Of a stretch of DNA of 64,000 bases, positions 34,812-46,700 are shown in pieces. Source of the stretch: Verrucomicrobiota bacterium (GTDB taxonomy: Bacteria; Verrucomicrobiota; Verrucomicrobiia; Verrucomicrobiales; Verrucomicrobiaceae). Position 1 is the first letter of the stretch, and each line of letters opens with the position of its first letter. Position numbers and translations under genes: made by a program. Below the pieces are notes generated by a model. That model worked only from the letters and a program-made list of their open reading frames with translations, was not told where the DNA came from and did no database searches. The stretch spans positions 124,001-188,000 of the forward strand of contig JANYCZ010000064.1 in the NCBI GenBank assembly GCA_025360015.1. The letters are read 5' to 3'.

Positions 34812-36656
34812 ATGACCCCTGATAAAATTCGCAACATCGCCATCATTGCCCACGTCGATCACGGCAAAACCACGCTCGTTGACGGCCTCCTGCGCTCCAG
34901 TGGCAATTTCCGCGAAAACCAAGCGATCGCTGAGCGCGCGATGGATTCGATGGACCTTGAAAAGGAAAAGGGCATTACCATCAAGGCGAAGAACACTTCC
35001 GTTCACTGGAACGACCACATCATCAACATCGTCGATACTCCCGGCCATGCCGACTTCGGCGGCGAAGTGGAACGCGTGATGAAGATGGTGGACGGCGTGA
35101 TGCTCGTGGTGGACGCCTACGAAGGCCCGCAGGCACAGACCCGTTTCGTTTTGAAGAAGGCGCTGGAGCAGGGCATCAAGCCCATCGTGCTCATCAACAA
35201 GATGGACCGCCCGAACATCGAACCCCAGAAGGTTCACGACAAGGTGCTGGAGCTGTTTCTCGAACTCGACGCGACGGAAGATCAGTTCAACGCAGCATTT
35301 CTCTATGGCAGCGCCCGTGCTGGCTGGGTGACGGATTCCCCTACCGGTGAGCAGCATGACATGAGCTTCCTGCTGGGCAAGATCGTCGAGCACATCCCCG
35401 CACCGAAGGCGGAAGTCGAAGGCAGCTTTGAGATGCTCGTCTCCAACATCGACTGGGACAATTTCGTGGGCCGTGTGGCCATCGGCAAAGTGACCCGTGG
35501 CAGTGTCAAGCTGGGCGACAAGGTCTTCCTCCTGGGCAAAACCCCGGAAGAAAAAGCCAAGCCCGTCAAAGTGACCAAAGTCTTCCAATACACCACGCTT
35601 ACCACCAGTGACTCCGTCGAAGGCACCGCTGGTGACATCGTTGGCATCTCCGGCTTTGACGATGTGGACATCGGTCAGACGGTGGCAGGTGCCCCCGACG
35701 CCTCTTCCCTGCCCTTCGTGGCCATCGATCCTCCGACCATCGTCATGCAGTTCGCCGTGAATGACGGCCCGCTGGCCGGACGCGAAGGCGAGCACGTGAC
35801 CTCCCGCAAAATCCGCGACCGCCTGGACCGCGAGCAGAAGATGAATGTGACGATCAGCGTCAAAGACACGGACACCGCCGGCATCTTCGATGTCAGCGCA
35901 CGTGGCGCGATGCAGATCGCCGTGCTGGTGGAGCAGATGCGCCGCGAAGGCTTCGAAGTGCTCGTCTCCCGCCCGATGGTGATCATGAAGCGCATTGATG
36001 ACGTGCTGTGCGAGCCGTTTGAAACCCTTTACCTCGACGTGCCAGATGAGTATCTCGGCAGCGTGATGAAATCCATCAACGAGCGCAAAGGCAAGCTGGA
36101 AGACATGAGCGCCCATGGTGGCCGCACCACTCTCCAGTCCGTGGTGCCCACGCGTGGCCTCATCGGCTTTGAGTTTGAATTGATGAACCTTTCCAGCGGT
36201 CATGGCATCCACAGCCATCTCTTCAAGGAATACGCCCCGCATGCCGGACCGATGCAGACGCGCAACACCGGCACGCTGGTGAGCACCGAAGCCGGTGAAG
36301 CAACGAGCTATGCACTGGATACCATCCAGATCCGCGGCAAGCTCTTCATCGCCCCAGGTGAGCTCGTCTATGACGGCATGCTCATCGGTGAAAATCCTCG
36401 CACCGACGATCTGCCGGTGAATCCGACGCGCAGCAAGAACCTGACGAACTTCCGTGAAGCCGGCGGCACCAAGGCCATCGCGCTCTCCCCGCCAGTCCGT
36501 TTCAGCCTGGAGCGCGCCATCGAGTACATCGCCCCCGATGAACTCGCCGAGTGCACCCCCAAGAGCATCCGCCTGCGCAAGCGCACCCTGGACTCCAGCC
36601 AGCGCCAGCGCGAAAAGAAGAAGACCGAATCCCAGCTCGAAGGCGCTTCAGCGTAG
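34812..36656 (+). CDS. typA: TypA/BipA translational GTPase
   Basis: This 614-aa protein (Escherichia coli BipA is about 607 aa) begins [20 protein letters not shown], with G1 AHVDHGKTT at residues 13-21, the switch region [13 protein letters not shown]3 [14 protein letters not shown], and G4 NKMDRPN. It continues through EF-G-like domains II, III and V and ends with the BipA-specific C-terminal domain ([46 protein letters not shown]-type tail). BipA is a ribosome-binding GTPase that aids 50S assembly and growth under stress or low temperature. The start 34812 is chosen because the fold begins there; the longer frame adds 20 non-conserved residues. A stem-loop follows at 36681-36713. Confidence 0.97.
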   Translation: MTPDKIRNIAIIAHVDHGKTTLVDGLLRSSGNFRENQAIAERAMDSMDLEKEKGITIKAKNTSVHWNDHIINIVDTPGHADFGGEVERVMKMVDGVMLVVDAYEGPQAQTRFVLKKALEQGIKPIVLINKMDRPNIEPQKVHDKVLELFLELDATEDQFNAAFLYGSARAGWVTDSPTGEQHDMSFLLGKIVEHIPAPKAEVEGSFEMLVSNIDWDNFVGRVAIGKVTRGSVKLGDKVFLLGKTPEEKAKPVKVTKVFQYTTLTTSDSVEGTAGDIVGISGFDDVDIGQTVAGAPDASSLPFVAIDPPTIVMQFAVNDGPLAGREGEHVTSRKIRDRLDREQKMNVTISVKDTDTAGIFDVSARGAMQIAVLVEQMRREGFEVLVSRPMVIMKRIDDVLCEPFETLYLDVPDEYLGSVMKSINERKGKLEDMSAHGGRTTLQSVVPTRGLIGFEFELMNLSSGHGIHSHLFKEYAPHAGPMQTRNTGTLVSTEAGEATSYALDTIQIRGKLFIAPGELVYDGMLIGENPRTDDLPVNPTRSKNLTNFREAGGTKAIALSPPVRFSLERAIEYIAPDELAECTPKSIRLRKRTLDSSQRQREKKKTESQLEGASA

Positions 36657-36680
36657 TCAGAAGCCACACGATCCCTCTCT

Positions 36681-36713
36681 GAAGCCTGACCGACTTTTTG
36701 TCCGTCGGGCTTC
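36681..36713 (+). terminator. Stem-loop after typA, terminator candidate
   Basis: GAAGCCTGAC pairs with GTCGGGCTTC (10 bp, one T-G wobble) around a 13-nt loop containing TTTTT. It lies 25 nt after the typA stop. The following bases (ATTGCGTTT) are only moderately T-rich. It is the best intrinsic-terminator-like structure in the window. Confidence 0.6.
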
Positions 36714-36806
36714 ATTGCGTTTAGGCAGAAAGAAAGTACTCCAGAGCTTCAGCTCGCTCTGGGCAGAGCTACCGCAGGATCTATGGCACAGCGCACATCC
36801 CGCCCC

Positions 36807-37700
36807 TCAATGCGTCAGCGCATAGAAGATGATGTTAATCCCCAGCGGATACGCATACTTCTCGGAGAACTCTTTGAAGTACCACGGATCACTCCCTTCC
36901 TGCTCCCAGCCTTCCCCGGTGTCGGTGTTCCAGCAGATCACCATCATCAGCCGGCGCTTGTCATCGAAGTACCCTCGGTAATGCACATGCTCTGAGCCGG
37001 GCTTGTCGAACTCATAGGTGATGCCCTGATTGATCACATACTCCGCAAAGCGGATGTGCGGGATCTGCGGCTTCACCTTGATGGGAAAGACCATGTGGAA
37101 GATCTCATGCTCCAGAGGGATCTCCTCCATCTTGCGGTCGGGCCAGATCTGCTTGAGCGCCACTTCAAAATTCGCCCACTCCCGCGTGCCCCAGAAGTCA
37201 TCCACCATGATGAAGCCGCCATTGAGCATGTACTCACGCATCGTCTTGGCCTCATCGTCGGTGATGTCGATGTCCCCCACCTCGATCATGTAAAGAAAGG
37301 GGTAGTGCCGGAACTGCTCGGGATCAATGTCCACGATGGCACCGTTCGGATTCACCTGCAGCGAGGTGAGTTGCTGCAGCCGGTAGCTCATGTTCATGTC
37401 CGAATCCGGATAGTCCGTGGACCACTTGCGATTCCCCCTGCCCCGCCCGCCATGGCCCGCTGAATTGTACCGAATGCGCGCGAAAGTGAAGGTGTCGTTC
37501 GGCAGCTCCTTGCTGATCGGCCAGGCGGGATACCCGTGATCGCCGCGTCGCACCTCCCGTGGATCCTCCGGCACCGAGCCATCTTTGACACCAAAGTTCG
37601 TGGGCTTGCCCCCTTCCCGCTCCTGCGCTACCGCCCAGACGACACACCCCAGCAAAGCCAGGGCAGAGATGAGAATGTGGGCGGCTCGCGGTTTGTGCAT
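36807..37700 (-). CDS. DUF4159 family exported protein
   Basis: The start is ATG 37700 (MHKPRAAHILISALALLGCV), which begins a signal peptide with possible cleavage after VWAVAQ. The longer frame runs back into the giant gene and is not protein-like. The 297-aa protein has a DUF4159 domain: FTFARIRYNSAG, WSTDYPDSDMNMSYRLQQLT, YPFLYMIEVGDIDITDDEAK, LNGGFIMVDDFWGTREW, and a final NIIFYALTH. The fold is a flavodoxin/GATase1-like Rossmann domain usually found next to MoxR-type AAA ATPase and von Willebrand genes; those partners are not in the window. It follows the giant gene by 47 nt on the same strand. Confidence 0.85.
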   Translation of the reverse strand: MHKPRAAHILISALALLGCVVWAVAQEREGGKPTNFGVKDGSVPEDPREVRRGDHGYPAWPISKELPNDTFTFARIRYNSAGHGGRGRGNRKWSTDYPDSDMNMSYRLQQLTSLQVNPNGAIVDIDPEQFRHYPFLYMIEVGDIDITDDEAKTMREYMLNGGFIMVDDFWGTREWANFEVALKQIWPDRKMEEIPLEHEIFHMVFPIKVKPQIPHIRFAEYVINQGITYEFDKPGSEHVHYRGYFDDKRRLMMVICWNTDTGEGWEQEGSDPWYFKEFSEKYAYPLGINIIFYALTH

Positions 37701-37747
37701 GCGTTTGATAACGTCGCTCGTCCCCGACTCCTGCGCACTTCTTTGAA

Positions 37748-40700
37748 TCATCCGATGGATCTTGTCTGCGTCCTTCGGCGGCGCATGAACAGGGCGGCCA
37801 GGCCGAAGAGCATCAGCACCATGCGGCTTGGTTCTGGAACGACGATGACGACGATGCCGTAGCTGGCGAAGGCGGAGGTGTCCCAATGGAGGCCAGAGGC
37901 GAGATCGGGAAGGTATAGGTCACTGGCGGTGGTAAAGGCAGAGCTGCCTGATGGAGTGCCGATGCTGCCCGCGGTGCCGGAAGTGATGGAGGCCCAATCC
38001 ATAAGCTTGAAGATGTCTCCCGATGCCAGGCTGGAGGATCCTGCGGTCTGCACCAGGATCGTCGGTGTGCCGCCTGAACTTGCCCCCAGGCTCAAGGTCT
38101 GGCCCGTAAGGCTGAGCGAGCTGTAGTTACCGCTGACCGTATTCCACTGGGTGTAAATGGAATCGGGTGTGCCACCGGCTCCTGCCGTGGCGTGGGTGCC
38201 AAGGTAAGCGGCAGCCGTCCCCGCCAAGTTCCAGCCAGCATCAAGGGTCAGCGCATTGGTGTTGCTGGAAGTGACGGATAGCTGGATCTGCGAGCCGGAG
38301 TTGACCGTGAGCGCGCCGTTGAAGGTAAGCTTGCCTGGAGTGGTGCCTCCGGCATCTCCTGGACGGAGCACGCCAACCGTTGACAGACTGCCTAAGGTCA
38401 CCGCACCAACGCTCCCGGTGCCGGAGAGTGTGGGCGCGGCCAGCTGGGTCACTGAAACGGCGCTGGAAGAGGTCACCGGTGCGCCGGAGACAGCGGAGAC
38501 GGTGGTCGTCGTGCTGCCCGTGCCTGTCACCGTCACAGCTGAAGAGGCTGCCGAGCCTGTGCCACCTGAGCCCACCTGCAGGTTGCCACCGGTAACCACC
38601 GTCGGACCTGTGTAGGTGTTAGTCCCCGTGAAGATGAGCTTGCCGGCGTCCTGCTTGGTCACCGTGCCAGCACCCGTCTGAATTGCAGCAGCGATGGTGG
38701 TGTCTCCCGTGCCCCCCACGGTCAGGTTCTTGCCCGATCCGGTAATGGTCGAGCCGTTAACCGAGAGGGCGTTGCTACTGTTGTTCGTCCAGGTTTGTGC
38801 AGCACCGAGAATGACGCTCATGTTGAGGATGGCAGACCCCGCGCTGCTGCTGTGGGTGATGCCGCCGGCTCCCACCGTCAAAGTGTTGGCGCTGCTGCCA
38901 TTGTTGCCGAGGGTCACGGCTCCGGTGGCGGCGCTGGTGAAGGTAAGGCTGGCAATCGAGGTCGCGGCGGTGAGGTTGTTCGTCGTGAGGAAGGACGCCG
39001 CAGGAGTCGTCGTGTTAAAGAACACGTTCGTCGTGGCATCCGGAGTGGCCTGGGTGTCCACGTTGCTCGTGGCATCCGTGCGCCAGTTGGTCACGCCACC
39101 GGCGTTGTTGGTGCTCCAGTTGCCGTCCAGCGCACCGGACCAGTAGGCCATGGTCGGAGCGACGACGGTGACGCTCAGCGCCGTCTGCGTGGTCGTGTCC
39201 TGCGCCCCCGCGAGCGTGACGTTGTAAGTCTTGCTGCCCCAGGCGCCAGAAAGGGTGAGGGTGGATGAGGAGAGCGTGAAGTTGTTGCTGCCCGTGCCGG
39301 TGAAGCCGCCGCTCGTGGTGATGAGCGGGATGATGCCGGTGGTGATGCCCGTGGCCCCGGTCACGGCGTTCAGAGTGATGAGCGCACCAGAGGTGATGGC
39401 GGCGGTCTTGGTCACGTTGATCTTGTCAGCTCCGGCATAAACTCCCGCGACGGGGGCAACACTGCCGATGTCGAAGATGATGTTTCCCGTCGAGGCCACG
39501 GTGAGGCCAGCACCCACGAAAGTAGCGCCTTCGATGATGTTGAAAGTGCCGAGCGCATTGTCGCGCATGTCGAGACTGCCTCCGGCATTCAGAGTCACGC
39601 TGGCCCCGTCGCCAGTGAAGGCTGTGCTGCCAGCATTGACGATCGTCGTCGGAGCACCGCTGCCCACCGTCGGCATGAGGGACACACCGGAACCAACGGC
39701 AATGGCTGTATTGCCGAGCGTCGCGTAGATGCTGCTGCTGCTTGGGTTCTGGATCTGCAGGCCGCCCGCTGTGCCGCCGATGGTGGTGGCTCCGGCGTAG
39801 GTGCTCACCCCGGTGAGCGTCTGCACGCCCGTGCCAGTCTTGGCCAGCTGCAGATTCCCGGTGGCGTTCGTACCAGCCTTGGTGTCTGTCAGGACGCCAG
39901 CAAAGGACGTGCTGGTGTTATCTGCGCCGATGGTCAGCGTGGTCGAGGCGGTGGCGAACGAATTGGTGATCATGCCGCCCGTGGTGGTGGTGTCACCGGC
40001 CAGCGAGCCGAGGGTTTCAGCCTTGCCGTTGACATCGAACGCCCCGTTTGCGCTTACGATGAGGGCCGAGCCATCTGGAATCACACCCGCAGCACCGAGT
40101 TGCAGCAGGCCGCCGGAAACGATGGTGGGACCGCTGTAGCTATTGGAGGTGCTGCCGAGAACCAGCACGCCGTCGCCTGCCTTGGTCAGGCCGGCAGTGC
40201 CGGACACCGCACCGCCGAGGGTGGAAATATTCTGCGGGCTGGTGACGGTGATGGTGCGCATGGCGCTGCCAAGATTGACCGTGCCATTGAGTATCACAGC
40301 GTTGCCGGCCACCGGACCGCCGAAGGTGAAGTCGCCATTGACCACCACGCTGTTGGAAACGGTCTGAATGCTGCCACCCGACATCAGTGTGGTGCCCCCC
40401 GCGATGTTCAACGTGCCAATGCCCAGGGGGCCCGTGTTGCCCGCTAAGAGAGCAACTCCTGCGGTCGAGGGCGTGCTGCTGGCTCCAAGAATCAACGTGC
40501 CTTCGTTCAACTGCACACCACCGTTGAAGGTGCTGCCCCCCCCGAGCACGAGGGAGCCGCTGCCGGCTTTGATGATGCCAGCCGGAGTGGTGGTACCGCC
40601 CATGACGTTCTGGATGACGTTGTTCAGAATCAAATCGATGGGCGACAAACCGGAGGTGGTGATGGTCCGGTTCAATGCGCCAAGTTCCCAGATCGTTGCA

Positions 40701-43700
40701 CTCGAGAGCGTCGGCGTGCTGGCGTAATTGTCATTGACGGCCGTGATGGCATTCGTCGTGCCGCTGAGCACGAAGGTGCCGCCGGTGATGTTGGTCGTGG
40801 CCGTCGCACCGCCTGTGCCATTGAAGCTCAGAGTGGCCAAGGCGTTGTTGCCGACGAGGGTCAGCACGCCGGCGTTGCCGTTGAAGGTCACATTGCTGGC
40901 GGAGGCGATCTGGCCGTTGGTGATTTCTGAGACAGCGGCGTTATTGATGATCAAATCTCCGGGCACCTGGATGCCACCCACCGTCGTGCTGCCCAAGTTC
41001 AAGGTCCCCTGGTTGACCACGGTCGGACCCGAATAGGCATTGGAGTAACCGCCAATGGCAGGGGCGCCGATGGTTGTGGCCAGATTGGTTCCCGCAGTCA
41101 CGCCCGTGCCCGTGGTGATCGTAAACGTTGTGGTGCCCGTGATGGCGGTGATGAATTCATTCGCGGGAATGGTGGAATTGCCAGTGACCGGCATGCCCAC
41201 ATAAAGACCGTTCGTGCTGGCAACCGTGACAGTTGAAGAGCCCGGTGTGGTGCTGGCCTGCAGCCCGGTGATGCTGCCGCTGGAAGGATTGAGAGCAGCC
41301 CCGACGGTAAGCGGAGCGGAGCTGACGGTCGCAAGCGATGGCAGGGAGAGCACAAAGTGCGTGCTGTCCGTGATGCTGCTGATCGTCGTCCCATAGGCGA
41401 TGCCTGCGCCGTTGACACTCTGGCCGGTAACCAGGCCAGCAGTGCTGCCCACTGTTACGGTGGAGCTCGAAGCAATCGTGGCACCAGCGAGTGTCAGTCC
41501 CACCGGCTGCAAACCGAAGTACTCATTCGCCGAACCGGTCGCCGTGGCATTCTGCGAGAGTGTGACCACCGTCACACCCGTGCCCTGGGAGATGCCGGTG
41601 ATCGTGGCACCTTGCGGGATGCCATTTCCCTGGATCGACTGGCCGGTGAACAAGGTTGCCGTGCCAAGAAGGGTGAGAGTGTTGCTGCCTAGAGTTGTGT
41701 TCGCGGTCAGCGACTGCGCGGCAGGTGCCGTGCTCGTGGTGGTGATGGTCGTGGCCGCATTGGCGACCGTGGCTGTGGCCGCAGCCGAGATCGTGAACGT
41801 CGTCGGACTGGTGATGGCGGTTATCGTCGCGCCCCCAGGGATGCTCGTATTGCCGGAGAGAACCTCGCCGATATACAGGCCATTGGTGGAGGAAGCCAGA
41901 GTCACCACATTGCTGCCCGAGGTGGTGCTGGCCGATGCGGCGGTGGCGGTGGATGCGGCAATGGCCCCGAACAGCACAGTCGCCGGAGTGCTTGGAAGGG
42001 TCGTGAAGCTGCCATTCAACGTCACCGTGCTGCCGGAGACGCTGGCCACCGTCGCGGCTGTGAGCACGCCGCCGCCCGCAGCGGCCGAGGCCAGGGCTAC
42101 GCTCATGCCCGGATAAATGACGCTGCCCGGAGGCACGGTGATCGTGCTGGTGGTGAAGCTGGTGTTCGCAAGCGTCAGCACCTGCGAGGTGGGCAGACTG
42201 AACTGCGTGCCGGCAGCGGTGGCGCTGCCAGTGGCCACGGCACTTAGGGTATAGTGGGTTGCGTCCGTGATGCCAATGATGACTGAACCTGCGACCTGAC
42301 CCACAGCAGCGCTGACCACCTGTCCGATCGCAAGACCAGCGGTGGTGCTGGTGGTGCCGGTGCCTCCAAGAGTAACAACATTCGAACTGGCGGTGGTGGA
42401 GAACGTCCAGACGGTCGGCTGGACATTCAACGTGGTGGTGCTGGTGCCGGACTTCACAAGCGAGAGCAGGTTGCCGTTGCTGTTGTTGGTTATGGCGCTG
42501 TTGATCGTGGCCGTGGCGTTGGCGTAATTATAAAGGGTCGAGGTCGTATTGGTTGACGCGCCCGCCGTGAGACGGCCGCCGGTGATGACGCTGGCCGCGA
42601 AGTTGGTGATCAGACCGCCCGTGGCTATGGCGAGGGTGTCGCCCAGAGTGTTCATCGTAACCGTCGCGGCGGCCGTGGACATCTTCAGAGAGTTGATCGT
42701 GCGGCTGGTGACCGCGCCAACCGTCGCGATGGTGGAAATGTTGTCGGTGGCGACACCTGCGCTCAGCAGACTGGCGGAATAAGCGCCGAATGGCGTGGTG
42801 GCATTCAGACTGGAACCCAGAGCCCCCACACCCAGCGCGCCGGTCCCAGGATCGACGGTGGAGCGATAACTGGCGAAGTCGATGCCGCCAACCACTGCCC
42901 AACCGCCAATGATGCCGTTCACCAATGTCGGAGCAGAGGTGATGAGAATTTGGAAATTGGAGGCACCATTGACTGGAGTGAGACCGTTTACCCCGAGCAC
43001 CGGAGCGCCGAGCACACCTGTGGCGGTCGCGCCTATGGTAAAGTTGAGGGTCGCGGTTCCGGCTTGATTGAGACTGGCGAGTGTCAAGACGGAGGCACCA
43101 GTGCCGACGATACTGGTGTTGAAAAGGTTCTCAGTGAGGGTGCTGGCACCGGAGACCAAGTTAAGAGGGCCGGCAATGCTGAGAGCATCGGTGCCCTGTT
43201 TGGCTGCAAACGTCAGCGTGCCGCCGTTCAGATTGATGGCCGAGGCACCTGTGCGCGAAGACAATGCGGAGAAGCCGGCGTTGTCCAAGGTCAGTGCGGA
43301 GAAATACACATTGATGGCCCCGCCATTGGAGATCGTCCCGCTGTCCTTGAGGGCCAGCGTGCCGCCGCGGATGTTGGTGAGCATGGGGGCATTGCGACCG
43401 TCGGCATTGTTCAGCACCAGAATGTTCGCGCCAGATTTGTCGAACGTGATTTTCCCGGCAACCGTGCCGACAAAGACGGTCACAGCCGTCGTCGGATTGG
43501 TGTAGAGCGTGGCGACCGTGCCCGTGTTGGTCACCGTGCCTGCACCCCCAGGAAGGCCGTTGCCGTTGGTCTGCGTCAGAGATGCCACGGCCTGGTTGCT
43601 GCCCTTGAGATCCACGGTGCCGCCATTGATATTGAGGGCGGCGGTCGTGGCGACGGTGGAGGTCGGAATGACCAGCAGGGTGTTGGCTCCGGCGCTGAGA

Positions 43701-46700
43701 TCCAGCTCGCCGGCGTTCACAAACGTCGCACCGGAGATGAGGCTCGCTTTTTGCAGATTCAGGATGCCGCTGTCCGCCTTTACCAGCGCACCGGCACCGA
43801 TCAGGTAGGCGTTCACATTGAGGGTATCCGAGGTGTCCAAGGTGTGGAAGATGAGGCTTCCCGCGCCTTGCGTCAGGACACCGCCGGTGAACCCGGCGTT
43901 GCCGGTCTTGGCGACGATGGCGCCGCTGGTCAGCGTCAGTGTATTGAGCGTGCCCGCCGCACTGTAGAGCATGGTGCCGGTGGCAAGCCCGGTGACATAG
44001 TTCACGTCTGCACCACCCCCGGTCGATGTCACGCCGCCGCCGCTATTCAAGGTCAGCGAGTTGATCGTGGTCGATGTGTAGAAATTAAGATTCTGGGCGA
44101 CCCCCAGAAAGACATTCGAGGTGGCCGCAGCACTGGAAACAACTCCACCAAGCGGGGTGATGGCAGCCGGAGCTCCCGTACCGAGGTACTTGCCGGTCGG
44201 GGCGAAGTAACCCAGACCCAGACCCGTATCCGCCGGGGTCAGGAGGCGGAAGCCGTTGGCATCTGACGTGACAAGACCGGAGCCGGTGCTGTCGCTGCCA
44301 ATGATGTCGGGGCGGATGCCACTCACCAAACCGGGCGTGGTGGCCAGGACATTGACGTGACCCGTGCCGGCTGCACCACCCAAGATTCCCGTGGTTCCCG
44401 TGGTGGCGATGACAAGTGTGCCCGTGTTGGTGGCGCTCTGCGCCGTCAAGGTGCCGAGATTCACCGTCGTGCCGAAAGCTCCCGTGCTCGCCGTGAGGTT
44501 GAAGGTGCTCTGACCTGCCAGCATGGTCAGGGTGCCGAGGGTTTCGGAGACCGTTGCATTGTTATTGCCCTTGTAGTTCAGCGTACCGCCCTGGAGGTTC
44601 AGAATGCGGATGGTGTTGCTGATCGCCACAGCGCCGCCGAGGCGGTCGTTGACCGCGTTGCCCACACCGCTGTTGTCCAGCGTGAGCACGCCGCCCTGGG
44701 ACAGGGTGTCAACGGCGAAGCCGATTTTACCGGTCGTTCCACTGAGCGTCACCGTGCCGGCATTCACGACAAAGGTGCCGGCAACGCTGGCGCTGTTGCC
44801 TGTGAGCACCCAGGTGCCGGAGCCGATCTTGGTCACGTTGAGCACACCGCCGGTCGTTCCTGTCGAAAAGTAGTCATCGCTGAAGGTGCCCGCGAACGTG
44901 CCACCGGTGCTGTCACCAGTGACCAGTGTGCCCGCCGTGGCCACGCTGAAGTTCTTGATGATGGATCCGGCGACGCCGGTGATGGCACCCACCTGGAGGT
45001 TCGCCTGGCCGCGCATGTCCAGGATGTTGCCGCTGTAGCTCAGATTGATCGTGGTGCTGGCGTAATTGGAGTTCGCTCCAAGGACGATTTCACCGCTGCT
45101 GCCATCGGCGAAGCCAACGGTATTGACTGCATAGCTGACGCCCCCAAGCTGAAGCACGCCGCCTCCCGCCTTGGTGATCGAACCGGTGGAGACGATGTTG
45201 CTGTTGATGGTGAGGCCGACCTGTCCATTGACACCCACGGCGGCATTGGCGACGGGATCCACCGTCACTGTAGCGGCGCTTGGAAGACTGAGAAGCCCCA
45301 GCAAGGCGGGCACCACGCGCACGTCATCCAGGCTGGTGGCAGTGATGCCCCCAGCAATAGCAATGGTCAATGTGCCTGCGCCGGTTTGCACGATGGGGCC
45401 ATTCCCGCCGTTGCTGCCGCCCTGGCTGTTGAAGACCAGACTGCCGATGGTTTCATTGAAGCCGTTGAGCGCCCACTGCGCCCCACCACGCACCGTTACG
45501 GAGGCTGTGTCCGCAATTTGCTGAGACGCCAAATTGACGACCTGGGCGTTGGCGATGGCCAGCGAGTCCGTGGCATTGTTGTTGCCGCCGCTGATGATCA
45601 GGTTGCCGGTGACGGCATTGCCCGTGCCGGTTCCAGCGATATTGTTCAGATTCACCACCAAGCCGTTGACATAAGTGGTGCCCAGATAGGTGTTGGCTCC
45701 GGCCAGGGTCACCGTCGGTGTGCCGGTGCTCTGGCTCATGCCATCCAGCACCAGGTTCAGGCCGCCGCTTACACCATTGTCAATGATGGCGGAGTTGACT
45801 GTGAGAGCACCGGCTCCCACATGCAGATAGAGTTCCGACTGCCCGGTGCCTGCGCTCAACTGGCCACGAATGCTTGTGCTGCCGATCGACGTCGGAAAGT
45901 TGTTGGTGCCCAAGAGCAGGCCGCCGCTGGTAAGAGTCAGCGTGTCTGCGGCCGCGCCGAAGGAAAGAGCACGCGTGGCGCTGATGCCGTTCCACGTGAG
46001 GGTGTTCACCGCAGCGCCGCCGGTCGGGACGGTGATGGCAACATCCCCAAAGCGCAGGTTGCTGGTGCTGGTGGAGGTGGCAAAGCTGCTGGTCTGCATG
46101 GCAGCCGTCAGCGCACGCACACCGATGACCGGATCGTAAGTGGCAAATTCCGCATTGGCGGTGGTGCTTGCAACGTTGGAGTCCAGTCCAATGACCGTGG
46201 CCCAGCCGCCGATGATGCCATTTTTCAGCGTCGGTGCCGTGGTGAAAAGGATGGAAGGATTGTCACCGATGGCCCCGGTGCCGCCGTAGAAATTCAAGGT
46301 CGCCCCAGTGCTGCGTGTGAGGGTGCCCGTGAGGTTCAAGGTCGCGGTGCCGATCCCCGCCCCTGCTCCGCCGGCCACGCCGACATCCAAGCGCAGCTCG
46401 TTCGCCGCGCCCATCAGAATGATATTGCCAATCGAAGCGGAGCCGCTGGTGCCGCTGCGGCTGATGAACTGGAAGGCGCCGCCATCGAGCGTGATCGGCA
46501 CATTGGTGGCCAGGCGGTTGCTCATGGCCTGGATGCCCGTGTCGTTCCACTGCAGGACCGCATTGCGCACAAAGATGCCGCTGGTGCCGGAGAGTCTGCC
46601 TTGATCGATCAGCGAGAGGACATTGCCCTGGATGGTGGTGCTGCCCGCATAGGTGTTGTTGTCATGCAAGGACAGTGTGAACGCCCCGGTCTTGACGAAT